From the NCBI GenBank assembly GCA_021372535.1, contig JAJFUH010000079.1, positions 1 through 20,573 of the forward strand: a DNA stretch of 20,573 nucleotides, written 5' to 3'. The DNA comes from a bacterium. GTDB lineage: Bacteria; Latescibacterota; Latescibacteria; Latescibacterales; Latescibacteraceae. The position numbers and the translations under genes were made by a program. How positions within the stretch are numbered: position 1 is the first letter of the stretch; the number at the start of each line of letters is the position of its first letter. The notes under the pieces were generated by a model. The model did not search any database. It was not told the origin of the DNA and worked only from the letters and a program-made list of their open reading frames with translations. Positions 6,043 through 14,102 of the stretch are shown in pieces.

Positions 6043-7455
6043 TTAGAAATGATAGCTTGCCGAGAACGATAAGAGGTTGACATGGCTCTTATATGTGCCG
6101 TTGCCGACCGGATACTCGCTGCGGCCCATCTTTGCCATCATGCCGTCCAGAATAGCCTTGTCAGCGGCATCGACAACGCCGTCCTTGGGGCCAACCGCGC
6201 CGGTTGTCGGATCGATGCTTCCGGCATCGACATACCCGACCAGATTATCTTTGTCACGGTCGGAGAACTTGAGGAACATGTAGCTGACATCGAAAGTGAT
6301 ATTACCGAATTTACGGCCGTAACCCACCGAGAAACCTATACGGTTGTTGTCGGGGAGCTGGGCATCGAAAGTTTCATCGGGTACCGGTGATTTGTCATAG
6401 AGGAAACCAAAACGGGCAGTCGATATCGCGTTCAGATCATAGGAAGTTCCCAGACGTACGATTGTGGATTTATCCCAGTTTTTGGGTGAGGTAATTGTAT
6501 CGTATGGGAGATTGTCCTTGAGATCGATGACCAGTTTATCGTACGTTGTCCAGTCGACTATATTAACATCGACTTCGGCATCCCATGCGGTGGTCAGGTC
6601 ATATTTAAGCCCGACATTGATCGAGCTCGGAAGGTTGAGCGTCGCATCGCCGTCCTGGAAAGCGGGCATCATTGCGCTCAGCATCGACTCATACCCTTTC
6701 GGGTGTGTGAATTTTGCTGTACCTTTATAGGTGATCTCGCTTGTACCGGTATAGGAAATACCGATCTGAACAGTGCTCATCGGACGTAACATAAGTCCCA
6801 GTGTATAAGAGACACCGCCGCCGTCACCATCAAGCGCAAACTCGCTGTCATACGAGGGATTGGAAATCATCTTGGGATTGGCTGCCGCAGGATTTGCCGC
6901 CGCAGTTGCGCTGTAGATGGCAAGACCTGAATCGATTTTTTTCTTGATGACAGCACCAGACCATATCCACGAGTAGCTTGCGCCGAAACTCACCATGTCA
7001 TGAAGCTTTATCGCTACCGATGGGGTGATATAGAGGGATTGGATTTCTCCGAATGTCGAGGTATAGCGGCCATACCATTTTGAATTCCAGTCTGTACCGA
7101 GTCCAAAGGGAGTATACATGCCGAATCCGAATACAATTCTGTTATTCAGTCTGTGAGCGGCATATATATTGGGAGGGTAAAACGCCATTTTATTGGCATC
7201 CTCGGATTCGGTAGTACCTTCGTATTGATGAACGGGCATAATCGGAGTGAACCCCAGAAAGAGTTCCGTCTTCTCGACATAGTCTATGCCTGCTGGGTTA
7301 TAGTAGATGGCGCTCAGATTCTCGGAACGGGCGGTCATGGCAGCAGCCATACCCATCGCCGCTGCACCTTGTTCCGGAATGGCAAGCCCTGAAGCAGATG
7401 CGCCGGTCGATGTAACCACTAAGGCGATTAAAAACAGCAGGCTCACCTTTTTCAT
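6043..7455 (-). CDS. OMPP1/FadL/TodX-family outer-membrane transport protein
   Basis: A 470-residue beta-barrel expected to carry hydrophobic compounds (long-chain fatty acids or aromatic hydrocarbons in studied relatives) across the outer membrane. It starts with a Sec signal peptide (MKKVSLLFLIALVVTSTGASA, cleavage near residue 22). The mature N-terminus SGLAIPEQGAAAMGMAAA followed by SAIYYNPAG is the family's hatch region with its NPA motif. Alternating strands fill the rest, and it ends in the outer-membrane C-terminal signature SFSASYHF. Near the end (about 406-445) is an insert containing KDGVVDAADKAIL, which resembles a degenerate dockerin/EF-hand loop. It has an AGGAGGAG ribosome site, a promoter at 7527-7556 and a terminator at 5986-6020, so it is a single-gene unit. 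Confidence 0.94.
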   Translation of the reverse strand: MKKVSLLFLIALVVTSTGASASGLAIPEQGAAAMGMAAAMTARSENLSAIYYNPAGIDYVEKTELFLGFTPIMPVHQYEGTTESEDANKMAFYPPNIYAAHRLNNRIVFGFGMYTPFGLGTDWNSKWYGRYTSTFGEIQSLYITPSVAIKLHDMVSFGASYSWIWSGAVIKKKIDSGLAIYSATAAANPAAANPKMISNPSYDSEFALDGDGGGVSYTLGLMLRPMSTVQIGISYTGTSEITYKGTAKFTHPKGYESMLSAMMPAFQDGDATLNLPSSINVGLKYDLTTAWDAEVDVNIVDWTTYDKLVIDLKDNLPYDTITSPKNWDKSTIVRLGTSYDLNAISTARFGFLYDKSPVPDETFDAQLPDNNRIGFSVGYGRKFGNITFDVSYMFLKFSDRDKDNLVGYVDAGSIDPTTGAVGPKDGVVDAADKAILDGMMAKMGRSEYPVGNGTYKSHVNLLSFSASYHF

Positions 7456-7526
7456 AACTCCTCCTTGTTAAACAAAGGTTCAACCAGTAAAAGCTCCGTA
7501 TAATCTGCCAGAATTATTGTGTACGT

Positions 7527-7556
7527 AGTATAGCGTGAACAGGGACGTTATGTCAA
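7527..7556 (-). promoter_or_regulatory. Promoter of the FadL-like gene
   Basis: On the minus strand, TTGACA (7551-7556) and TATACT (7527-7532) are separated by 18 bases, about 70 bases before the ATG at 7455. It is among the best promoter matches in the window. Confidence 0.68.
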
Positions 7557-7652
7557 ATAAAAAATAACTCAGTGCAATATAATATTTATTATCGATTTAT
7601 TTCGTACAAACAGGGAAAAGCATATGTCGCGGACAAAATCACATGTTTACTT

Positions 7653-8723
7653 CTATGCACCGAACTTCCTGTATCGTTCGGCGACCTCGAAGATCTTTGC
7701 GACATTTTCGTCCGGCGTTCCCAAATCCATGTTAATGCAGCAAATTCCGACTTTCGCTAAATTCCCGGCATGTTCGAGAAGATTGACAAGATCGGTTTCC
7801 ACCTCTTTGGGAGTACAGGTCTGGATTTTCACCGGCGAAAGACGGATATTGAAAAAAGCGTCGGGTATTTTTTCCCGGCAATACGCAATGTCCGCACCCC
7901 ACCCGACATCGAAAAAGCATGCCTCTTTGACTTTCGAATATCCTTCCGCAACCGCATGCATGTTATTTCCGCAGTGATGAATGCCGTACGGCTGGAGATG
8001 CCGTGACAACTCGATTTCATGGGGGAGCAGGAATTCCTCGTACGTTTCGTTCGAAATCATCTGGACAGAGCAGTTCGATTGGAGGTTGATGGCAGGATCC
8101 ACATTGATGATCGAGCGGTTCACCGAAATCGATGTCGTGCCGGTTTCAGCGCGAACCCCGGTTATCGCCTCGATGGCGCTGCGGTTCAGCTTGTCATAGA
8201 TACGGTGGATTGCCTCGGGATTGTCGTAATAGGCAAGAAAGAGGCTGTGCCCCATGAGATCGAGCGCGAGATTCTGGAGGTTGCCCCAGCCGAAATCTCC
8301 TGTAACATACCCGAAACGTTTTTTAAGTTCACGGATGAGGCTGAAAAAGTCACGGAAATCCTGATTGTCCGCGAGATTGGGTATTTCCAGGGCGTCCAAC
8401 TCATCAAGAGTCAGGGTCTGCGGCTGGACGACCGGGCTGTTGTTGTCATAGTAGAGGATTGAACAGCCCCAGAGCGAGGACATCATGAAACCCGCCGCAA
8501 GGTGGACCGGCCCGGCTACAGGCTCGGGCGAGGGGTGCTCTTCACCGTACCCGTGACCTCCGAAGTGTTCCCAGAGCGTCCGTTTCATGAGCATTTCGTC
8601 GCTGACCCTTCGTCCGGGATCGAAAAAATGGTCGCGGTCGAACCGTATACCTGCGGTATGATACCACCAGTTGGGATGAAAGACGATCTCAACGGGTAAA
8701 AATGTTCGGGATTCAATCTTCAT
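7653..8723 (-). CDS. Uroporphyrinogen decarboxylase-family (URO-D) protein, methyltransferase-like
   Basis: A protein of 356 residues from the ATG at 8723, chosen because AGGA lies 6 bases upstream and MKIESRTFLPVEIVF is a typical start; the frame is open to 8837. The fold class is the URO-D TIM barrel, which includes heme-pathway HemE and the cobalamin/corrinoid methyltransferases MtaA, MtbA and CmuA. The HemE N-terminal signature is absent. The pattern H249-x-C251 (IHHCGNN) with C328/C329 near the C-terminus fits the HxC...C zinc site that activates thiols in the methyltransferase branch. A methyl-transfer role is therefore more likely than heme synthesis; the substrate is unknown and no corrinoid protein is nearby. 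It is divergent from the DsrE2-like gene. Confidence 0.8.
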   Translation of the reverse strand: MKIESRTFLPVEIVFHPNWWYHTAGIRFDRDHFFDPGRRVSDEMLMKRTLWEHFGGHGYGEEHPSPEPVAGPVHLAAGFMMSSLWGCSILYYDNNSPVVQPQTLTLDELDALEIPNLADNQDFRDFFSLIRELKKRFGYVTGDFGWGNLQNLALDLMGHSLFLAYYDNPEAIHRIYDKLNRSAIEAITGVRAETGTTSISVNRSIINVDPAINLQSNCSVQMISNETYEEFLLPHEIELSRHLQPYGIHHCGNNMHAVAEGYSKVKEACFFDVGWGADIAYCREKIPDAFFNIRLSPVKIQTCTPKEVETDLVNLLEHAGNLAKVGICCINMDLGTPDENVAKIFEVAERYRKFGA

Positions 8724-8802
8724 AATTCCTGTCTCCGGATATTTATCGTTTGCTAATATCTCAGGCAATATACAGTCATTTTTCACAGCTATCAAAAAAT
8801 AT

Positions 8803-8833
8803 TTTACAAATGTGTGCGTATATCGTATATCAT
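8803..8833 (+). promoter_or_regulatory. Candidate promoter for the DsrE2-like operon
   Basis: TTTACA (8803-8808) lies 17 bases before TATATC (8826-8831) and 19 before TATCAT (8828-8833), in the 166-base divergent gap, about 57 bases before the proposed ATG at 8890. Confidence 0.38.
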
Positions 8834-8889
8834 ACACTACGATTCAAAACGCAAAATGGCCTGTCCCACCATTTTTCAAGGATGATGAT

Positions 8890-9372
8890 ATGGATGAAAG
8901 GAATAAACAGCTGACCCTGATTGTTTTTTCCAACGACATGGACAGGGCAATCGCGGCGTTCATCATTGCCACGGGAGCCGCTTCGGCGGGGATGAATGTA
9001 ACCATGTATTTTACGTTCTGGGGGCTTGCCCTTCTCCGGGGAAAGGAGTATGCCGCCCGCGGCAAAGGTTTTATCGAACGGATGTTCGGATGGATGCTCC
9101 CGAAAGGCCCGGATGGCGCACATCTTTCAAAGATGCATTTCCTGGGCGCCGGAACATCGCTGATGAAACGGGTCATGAGAACCAAAAAAATTCCGCAGCT
9201 CGCCGAACTCATGGATATGGCCGTTTCACTCGGTGTCAAATTCATTGCATGCTCTACTTCCATGGGAATGATGGGTATCGCGCGCGAAGAGCTCATTGAT
9301 TCGATCGAGATAGGCGGTGTCGCGACCTATCTCGGCGAAGCCCGTGATTCCGCTGTCAATCTTTTTATATGA
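8890..9372 (+). CDS. DsrE2/DsrE-DsrF-like family protein
   Basis: A 160-residue soluble protein from the ATG at 8890, chosen because AAGGAT lies 8 bases upstream; the frame is open to 8812, but the extra residues look non-native. It matches the DsrE2-like family: an N-terminal strand and nucleotide-like fold (LTLIVFSNDMDRAIAAFIIATGAASAGM), then MYFTFWGLALLRG, and the conserved block VKFIACSTSMGMMGI with its single cysteine, C121. DsrE2-type proteins are linked to persulfide (sulfane sulfur) handling and are often found with rhodaneses and TusA, none of which is visible here. Its TGA overlaps an ATG of the next frame, and the DUF3795 gene follows closely, so the two are probably co-transcribed. 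Confidence 0.87.
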   Translation: MDERNKQLTLIVFSNDMDRAIAAFIIATGAASAGMNVTMYFTFWGLALLRGKEYAARGKGFIERMFGWMLPKGPDGAHLSKMHFLGAGTSLMKRVMRTKKIPQLAELMDMAVSLGVKFIACSTSMGMMGIAREELIDSIEIGGVATYLGEARDSAVNLFI

Positions 9373-9410
9373 TTTGGTGGAGAATTTACACTCGAAAAAG
9401 GATGCGAACC

Positions 9411-9761
9411 ATGCGTGATATTAGTGCCGACAAGGATTTGATCGCTTACTGCGGTCTTTATTGCGGTGCCTGTAAGAAATACCTCCGTGAATCATGTCCC
9501 GGCTGCCATGAAAACGAAAAAGCCACATGGTGCAAGACACGGCTTTGCTGTATCGAGCATTCGTATGCAAGCTGCGCCGACTGCACGGTAGTCGATAACT
9601 ATGTCGAATGCAAAAAGCTCAATAATTTCATATCGAAGCTGTTCGGACTTATCTTTCGTTCCGACAGACTTGCCTGTATTGCGCTGATAAAAGAAAAAGG
9701 CTATGAGGATTATGCCCGTGAAATGGCTGAGAAAAAAATGATGTCGTTGAAACGGTCATAG
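9411..9761 (+). CDS. DUF3795 cysteine-rich protein
   Basis: A protein of about 116 residues from the ATG at 9411, chosen because AAAAGG lies 8-9 bases upstream. The frame is open to an ATG at 9369 that overlaps the previous stop, but that ATG has no ribosome site. The N-terminal half is dense in cysteines: AYCGLYCGACKKYLRESCPGC, then C-x5-CC and YASCADCTVV. CG(L)xCxxC with later CxxC pairs is the hallmark of DUF3795, which presumably binds zinc or an Fe-S cluster. The C-terminal half is basic and helical. Function is unknown in the family. Its pairing with the DsrE2-like gene suggests a thiol- or sulfur-related role, but this is inference. Confidence 0.82.
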   Translation: MRDISADKDLIAYCGLYCGACKKYLRESCPGCHENEKATWCKTRLCCIEHSYASCADCTVVDNYVECKKLNNFISKLFGLIFRSDRLACIALIKEKGYEDYAREMAEKKMMSLKRS

Positions 9762-9846
9762 TATTCTTCTAACCAAATTTATCTGGTTCTAATCTGTTTA
9801 ATTACTTCCGGGGATACAGAGATTTCTCCGTGAATGAGAGTTTACC

Positions 9847-10797
9847 ATGAAAATTCTTGTCTTCGGTGCCGGAGCAGTCGGACAGGCGGTTGGGTGTATA
9901 CTCTCCGCAGCCGGTCATTCTGTCGATATGATCGTGCGGGAACGGTATCTTCAGGCTCTCCGAAAGGAGGGGCTTGCAGTCACCGGCATATTCGGCGACT
10001 TTCGCGCTGACCCCGGTCACACGGGATTTCACACCTCGGTCGATGACATCCGTAACAGGGCATATGACTATTGCCTCATTACAACCAAATCAAATGATAC
10101 CGAAACGGCGATCTATGGTCTCAGTCAACTGCTCCGCCAGGAATTCATCGCGGTATCGATACAGAACGGCTGCGGTAATTTTGAGAAAGTGATAGCGCGG
10201 TTTGGCGAAGAACGATCTCTCGCCGCCCGGGTCATAACGGGATTCGAGATAGAGCATCCCGGGCTCGTTCGGATTACCGTGACCGCCGATGCCATTCATA
10301 TCGGCGGATGGCGCGAAGGGTATGTTCCCCCTCAGGCGATACTGCTGGCGGATGCTCTCAACGGGGCCGGACTGCCGGCTGAAAGCACGCCGTATGTGCG
10401 GCGCGACCTGTTTGCAAAGCTGCTCTACAACAGCGCTCTCAATCCACTCGGCGCTATACTCGGAGTTCATTATGGCGCGCTCGGCGATGATACCGATACC
10501 CGTGCCATCATGAGCGCGGTCATACGGGAAGTTTTTGCGGTAATAGACGCCATGGGTGCGGTGACGCACTGGAGTTCCGCGGAGGAATACGAGTCATTTT
10601 TTTACGCGAAACAGATTCCGCCCACCTATCATCACCGTTCTTCGATGCTTCAGGACCTCGAAACGGGCAAGAGGACGGAGATAGACGCGCTGACCGGCTA
10701 TGTCTCGGCACAGGGGAGGCTTCTCGATATTCCGACGCCTGTGTGCGATACATTGACGTGCCTTATTAAATTCAGGGAAAAATTTGGAAAACCATAA
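9847..10797 (+). CDS. Ketopantoate reductase-family (ApbA/PanE-like) dehydrogenase
   Basis: A 316-residue cytosolic NAD(P)H-dependent reductase. The N-terminal Rossmann motif is MKILVFGAGAVGQ (G7-x-G9-x2-G12). YDYCLITTKSNDT (about 73-84) and VSIQNGCGN are the typical strand and QNG loop. The C-terminal helical domain carries the catalytic set K190-x3-N194-x3-N198 (KLLYNSALNPLGAI), which corresponds to Lys176/Asn180/Asn184 of the E. coli enzyme. PanE makes pantoate in coenzyme A synthesis, but this family has many paralogs with other 2-keto acid substrates and no other pantothenate gene is nearby, so no symbol is given. It starts 85 bases after the DUF3795 gene, and a GAGAG stretch can serve as ribosome site. 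Confidence 0.88.
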   Translation: MKILVFGAGAVGQAVGCILSAAGHSVDMIVRERYLQALRKEGLAVTGIFGDFRADPGHTGFHTSVDDIRNRAYDYCLITTKSNDTETAIYGLSQLLRQEFIAVSIQNGCGNFEKVIARFGEERSLAARVITGFEIEHPGLVRITVTADAIHIGGWREGYVPPQAILLADALNGAGLPAESTPYVRRDLFAKLLYNSALNPLGAILGVHYGALGDDTDTRAIMSAVIREVFAVIDAMGAVTHWSSAEEYESFFYAKQIPPTYHHRSSMLQDLETGKRTEIDALTGYVSAQGRLLDIPTPVCDTLTCLIKFREKFGKP

Positions 10798-10858
10798 GGT
10801 ATTTCACCAGTATTGTTCATGAAAATATTTATAACCAATTTCACCAAGGAGATACGGA

Positions 10859-10886
10859 GTAGGGGTAATTCATGAATTACCCCTAC
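10859..10886. repeat. 28-bp perfect palindrome (GTAGGGG...CCCCTAC)
   Basis: Bases 10859-10886 read identically on both strands: arms GTAGGGGTAATTCA and TGAATTACCCCTAC, with no loop. The GTAGGGG/CCCCTAC ends are those of a common class of short interspersed palindromes in bacterial genomes. No T-run follows, so a terminator role is unlikely. It sits directly upstream of a block of degenerate ATCCGCG-like units. Confidence 0.7.
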
Positions 10887-10910
10887 AATGCTACATCGGT
10901 CAGGTACGAA

Positions 10911-10973
10911 AAAAATCCGCGAAAATCCGCCCGATCCGTGTCAATCTGCGTTTCATCGATCCGTGTGAATCGG
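10911..10973. repeat. Degenerate ATCCGCG/ATCCGTG unit block
   Basis: The block holds AATCCGC at 10914-10920 and 10924-10930, GATCCGTG at 10933-10940 and 10958-10965, CAATCTGCG at 10942-10950 and GAATCGG near 10967. Units of 7-9 bases recur with variable short spacers in this non-coding gap. Similar strings of ATCCGCG/ATCTGCG words occur between genes in many environmental bacterial genomes. I see no function for it. Confidence 0.55.
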
Positions 10974-11024
10974 TCGGGTTCGGTAACCGCAAATCTGTTT
11001 GAAACTCTGAAAGGGTAGATCGAT

Positions 11025-12506
11025 ATGCGACCAATCGGGACCGTCCGCTCATCATGCATTGTTTTGTTGATTATGGTGCTTGTGCCGGTCTTGACGCCGG
11101 TCACAGGTTGTACGGCGTTCAGGCCGGGCAGAGGTTCCGGAGCCGCCGGACCGCTCAGGGCTCACCCTCGGAATCCCCGATATTTTGCGGACGGCGCCGG
11201 CAGGGTGGTTTACCTTACCGGTTCGCATACCTGGAATAATTTCAAGGATATGGGGCAGACCGACCCGCCGCCGCTTTTCGATTTTGATGCGTATCTCGAT
11301 TTTATGAAGTCATACAACCACAACTTCATGCGGCTGTGGACATGGGATCTTACCGTTTTCAGCTATGAAGAAGACGGAATCCTGACCTATGTGGCACCGT
11401 TTCCCTGGAAGCGCACCGGACCGGGAACAGGGCTCGATGGCAAACCAAAGTTCGATCTGAAACAGTTCGATTCATCGTACTTCGACCGTCTGCGCTCGCG
11501 AATCACGGCTGCCGGGAAACGGGGTATCTATGTATCGATCATGCTGTTCGAGGGCCACGGGCTTCATGCTTCTCAGCCTCCGTGGTGCTGGGACAGCCAT
11601 CCGTTCAATAGAAATAACAATGTCAATGGTATCGATGGGGATACGAACGCCGATGGCAGGGGGCTGGAGATACAGACTCTGGAAATCCCCGATGTAACCG
11701 CGCTGCAGGAGGCTTATATCCGCAGGGTTATCGATACGGTCAACGATCTTGATAATGTCCTCTACGAAATAGTGAACGAAAGCGGAGTTTATTCCACCGA
11801 ATGGCAGTATCACATAATAAACTATATTCACGATTACGAGCGATCGAAACCGAAACAGCACCCTGTGGGTATGACGTTTCAGTACACCCGCGACAAGAAT
11901 CAGCGCGGTACAAACACAATCCTTTTCGGCAGCCCTGCTGACTGGATATCGCCCAATCCGGATGGCGGATACCGTGATGATCCGCCCCCTTGCGACGGCG
12001 GCAAGGTGATTCTGAACGATACCGACCATCTCTGGGGTATCGGAGGCAATCAGGCATGGGTCTGGAAGAGTTTCTGCAGGGGATTGAATCCCCTTTTCAT
12101 GGACCCCTACCGTGAGACGCCGCAGAAAGATCAGACAAATAGCGTCTGGACCGATCATCTCACGAATCTTCCGCCTGTTGACAGTGCCTGGGACCCTGTC
12201 CGCCGGAGCATGGGATACACAATGACCTATGCAGGACGGATGAATCTTGTATCGATGGTTCCCTGTTCCGACCTGGCTTCGACAGGGTACTGTCTGGCCG
12301 ATCCCGGTGCAGAGTATCTCGTTTACCTGCCTGATGGTGGCTCGGTAACCATGGATATGAAGAGCGTTTCCGGGACATTTACGGTGGAATGGTTCAACCC
12401 TTCGACAGGCCGGGCCGAATCGGGTGAAAATATACCGGGCGGCGATATGAGGGAATGTAAAGCCCCGTTTTCCGGTGACGCCGTGCTTTACCTCAGGAAA
12501 AAGTAG
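11025..12506 (+). CDS. Secreted glycosidase-like lipoprotein (GH-A-type TIM barrel)
   Basis: A 493-residue protein. The N-terminus is a lipoprotein signal peptide ending in the lipobox V26-T-G-C29, so the mature protein should be lipid-anchored. The body starts with HPRNPRYFADGAGRVVYLTGSHTWNNF, the opening strand typical of the cellulase-like/DUF4038 (apiosidase-like) group. FMRLWTWDL follows, and LYEIVNES puts N251-E252 at the end of a strand, the usual Asn-Glu acid/base pair of clan GH-A. A second acid near strand 7 may be in VILNDTDHLWG (D332 or D334). The C-terminal 100 residues look like a beta-sandwich (EYLVYLPDGGSVTMDM...FTVEWFNPSTG), like the collagen-binding-type domain of that group. 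The substrate cannot be read from sequence. It is a single gene. Confidence 0.78.
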   Translation: MRPIGTVRSSCIVLLIMVLVPVLTPVTGCTAFRPGRGSGAAGPLRAHPRNPRYFADGAGRVVYLTGSHTWNNFKDMGQTDPPPLFDFDAYLDFMKSYNHNFMRLWTWDLTVFSYEEDGILTYVAPFPWKRTGPGTGLDGKPKFDLKQFDSSYFDRLRSRITAAGKRGIYVSIMLFEGHGLHASQPPWCWDSHPFNRNNNVNGIDGDTNADGRGLEIQTLEIPDVTALQEAYIRRVIDTVNDLDNVLYEIVNESGVYSTEWQYHIINYIHDYERSKPKQHPVGMTFQYTRDKNQRGTNTILFGSPADWISPNPDGGYRDDPPPCDGGKVILNDTDHLWGIGGNQAWVWKSFCRGLNPLFMDPYRETPQKDQTNSVWTDHLTNLPPVDSAWDPVRRSMGYTMTYAGRMNLVSMVPCSDLASTGYCLADPGAEYLVYLPDGGSVTMDMKSVSGTFTVEWFNPSTGRAESGENIPGGDMRECKAPFSGDAVLYLRKK

Positions 12507-12595
12507 GCCGCCCTTCTGAGCGATGCGACTTTTCCGGCTGTCTGAAAGAATGGTCGATGATTGGATGTCGTGGAAATCATCGTTATTAAGCGCTT

Positions 12596-13009
12596 TCAAA
12601 CCATTTTTTTCCGCTGTTCCTTGAGCAGGCTTCGGTGTTTTTTTACTTCGAGTCTCTGTTCTCGTACCCACAGCGGCTTTTTTGTTTTTCTCCTGACCGG
12701 CTTGTTTTTCAATGCTTCGCGAATCAGTGATGCAAGCCGTTCTGCTGCCTCCTCACGGTTTGCATTCTGGGTACGGTGACGCTGCGACGCGACCCGAATG
12801 ACGCCCTCTTTGTTCGCCCGTGTGGCAAGTCGTTCAAGTATACGTTGTTTCTGTTCCCCGGTAAATACCGTGCTGTCAATAACATTGAATCGCACAGTCA
12901 TCCGTGTGCTGACTTTATTGACATTCTGGCCCCCGGGACCGCTGCTGCGGGAAGCGGAGAAAACCAGCTCCTCGTCGGGAATGGCGATGTTTTTATTGAT
13001 CTCGATCAT
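12596..13009 (-). CDS. arfB: Alternative ribosome-rescue factor ArfB (YaeJ-type peptidyl-tRNA hydrolase)
   Basis: A 137-residue protein from the ATG at 13009. The frame opens further to a TTG at 13060, but MIEINKNIAIPDEELVFSASRSSG aligns with the known start of ArfB. It has the release-factor catalytic loop G26-G27-Q28 (GPGGQNVNK) and a basic C-terminal tail (RRKTKK...KKHRSLLKEQRKK) that in ArfB threads into the empty mRNA channel. It lacks the codon-recognition domains of RF1 and RF2. It frees ribosomes stalled on non-stop mRNAs by hydrolysing peptidyl-tRNA. No clear Shine-Dalgarno precedes 13009. It lies 57 bases after the hypothetical gene on the same strand and may be co-transcribed with it. 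Confidence 0.92.
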   Translation of the reverse strand: MIEINKNIAIPDEELVFSASRSSGPGGQNVNKVSTRMTVRFNVIDSTVFTGEQKQRILERLATRANKEGVIRVASQRHRTQNANREEAAERLASLIREALKNKPVRRKTKKPLWVREQRLEVKKHRSLLKEQRKKMV

Positions 13010-13065
13010 CGATTGTATGACTGATATGGTATAGTTGAGTTTGAATGATTTGCATATCAAGCGGT

Positions 13066-13980
13066 TTATAAATACTGCATCCTTGATTCGTTTTCATCGA
13101 GATATAGAAGCTGCCCGCCGAGACTTGTTCCATGAGATATATAATGATCGACCGATTTCACACGGTAATCCTGTACGTAATTCATGAGCAGTTTCAAATC
13201 GGATTCAGGCATGCGCTCTTTTTGTGAAAGATATTGAACGGTCAACTCCATCATATCAAACCGTTCGGGGCGTAATTGTTCTTTGAGCGTATGGCTTTTT
13301 TTGCTGAGATATACGGCACACTGATCAAAATCGATACGGATGCTCTTTTCGCCGTAATCGATCCGTTTCCATATGACATTCATATCGTACGTTTCCCGGT
13401 TATAGAACGGGAACTGGTGGATGATGTTCTTCGAGTAATTTCTATTCTGCAAGTCGAAACAGTCCTCGCCGATGACTATACCGGCCTCCCTGAACCGTTC
13501 GATAAATGTTTCCCAGTCGTGAAGCCTGATATCATGCAGTATATCGCTGTCTCCCTTCGCTTTCCAGGGGAAACCCTCTTCTCCGGCAAACCATTCATAG
13601 AAGCAGGATTCGCACGGATTTTTCCCCTTGAGACTGATCGACCCGAAAGCCCTCGGTATATGAGAATATTTGTAAATTCCTGTCCATGTAAAATAATCGT
13701 CGAATTTTTTAATAAGCATGTTTTTTAGGAACATGGTATGCCCGAGCCCCGGTTCGGGATATTTTTCTCTTCTGACCGCAGTCACAATTCCTTCTTTGGT
13801 CTTTATCACCTGTCTGATACCGGGGATGACAGTCCTTAATTCGACCGTCACCACGGCTTCTTCGCCCTGACCACCCTTAAAAATATACTCTATGATGCCC
13901 TCGTCCGGATCAAGCTCTTCTTGAGAACGGATACATTCCAGGGGGCCGAGCTGTGCAATATCTTTTCTGTTATTCTCCAT
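13066..13980 (-). CDS. Protein of unknown function
   Basis: A 304-residue protein from the ATG at 13980 (MENNRKDIAQLG); the frame is open to a GTG at 14064 (332 residues), and neither start has a clear ribosome site. There is no signal peptide or membrane helix, so it is probably cytosolic. A beta-rich N-terminal part (GIIEYIFKGG...VVTVELRTVIPGIRQVI) is followed by a CxxC (C123-C126, NPCESCFYEWF). Later segments DLQNRNYSKNII and SIRIDFDQ (about 176-220) vaguely recall the catalytic Asn and metal-binding Asp of kinase-like phosphotransferases. That resemblance is weak and does not justify a name. It lies between the second URO-D-like gene and ArfB on the same strand. Codon use looks like its neighbours, and it is very likely a real gene. 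Confidence 0.7.
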   Translation of the reverse strand: MENNRKDIAQLGPLECIRSQEELDPDEGIIEYIFKGGQGEEAVVTVELRTVIPGIRQVIKTKEGIVTAVRREKYPEPGLGHTMFLKNMLIKKFDDYFTWTGIYKYSHIPRAFGSISLKGKNPCESCFYEWFAGEEGFPWKAKGDSDILHDIRLHDWETFIERFREAGIVIGEDCFDLQNRNYSKNIIHQFPFYNRETYDMNVIWKRIDYGEKSIRIDFDQCAVYLSKKSHTLKEQLRPERFDMMELTVQYLSQKERMPESDLKLLMNYVQDYRVKSVDHYISHGTSLGGQLLYLDENESRMQYL

Positions 13981-14102
13981 GGCCGGCTTCTTGCTGAAGC
14001 TTGTATAAACTTCTTTCTGCTTTCTGATATACCGGAAGTGTAAACAAGCACGGTTTATGGTCACAGACTCATAGTATTTTCATATGTGAGAAAAAATAAT
14101 GT

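Noticed and set aside
8019-8462. 147-codon plus-strand frame
   Set aside because: Antisense shadow of the first URO-D-like gene.
9771-9788. AACCA/TGGTT hairpin after the DUF3795 gene
   Set aside because: Only 5 bp with no G/C-rich core and no T-run, so not supported as a terminator.
11472-12671. 399-codon minus-strand frame
   Set aside because: Antisense to the lipoprotein glycosidase and spills into ArfB; composition is not protein-like and no motif is recognisable.
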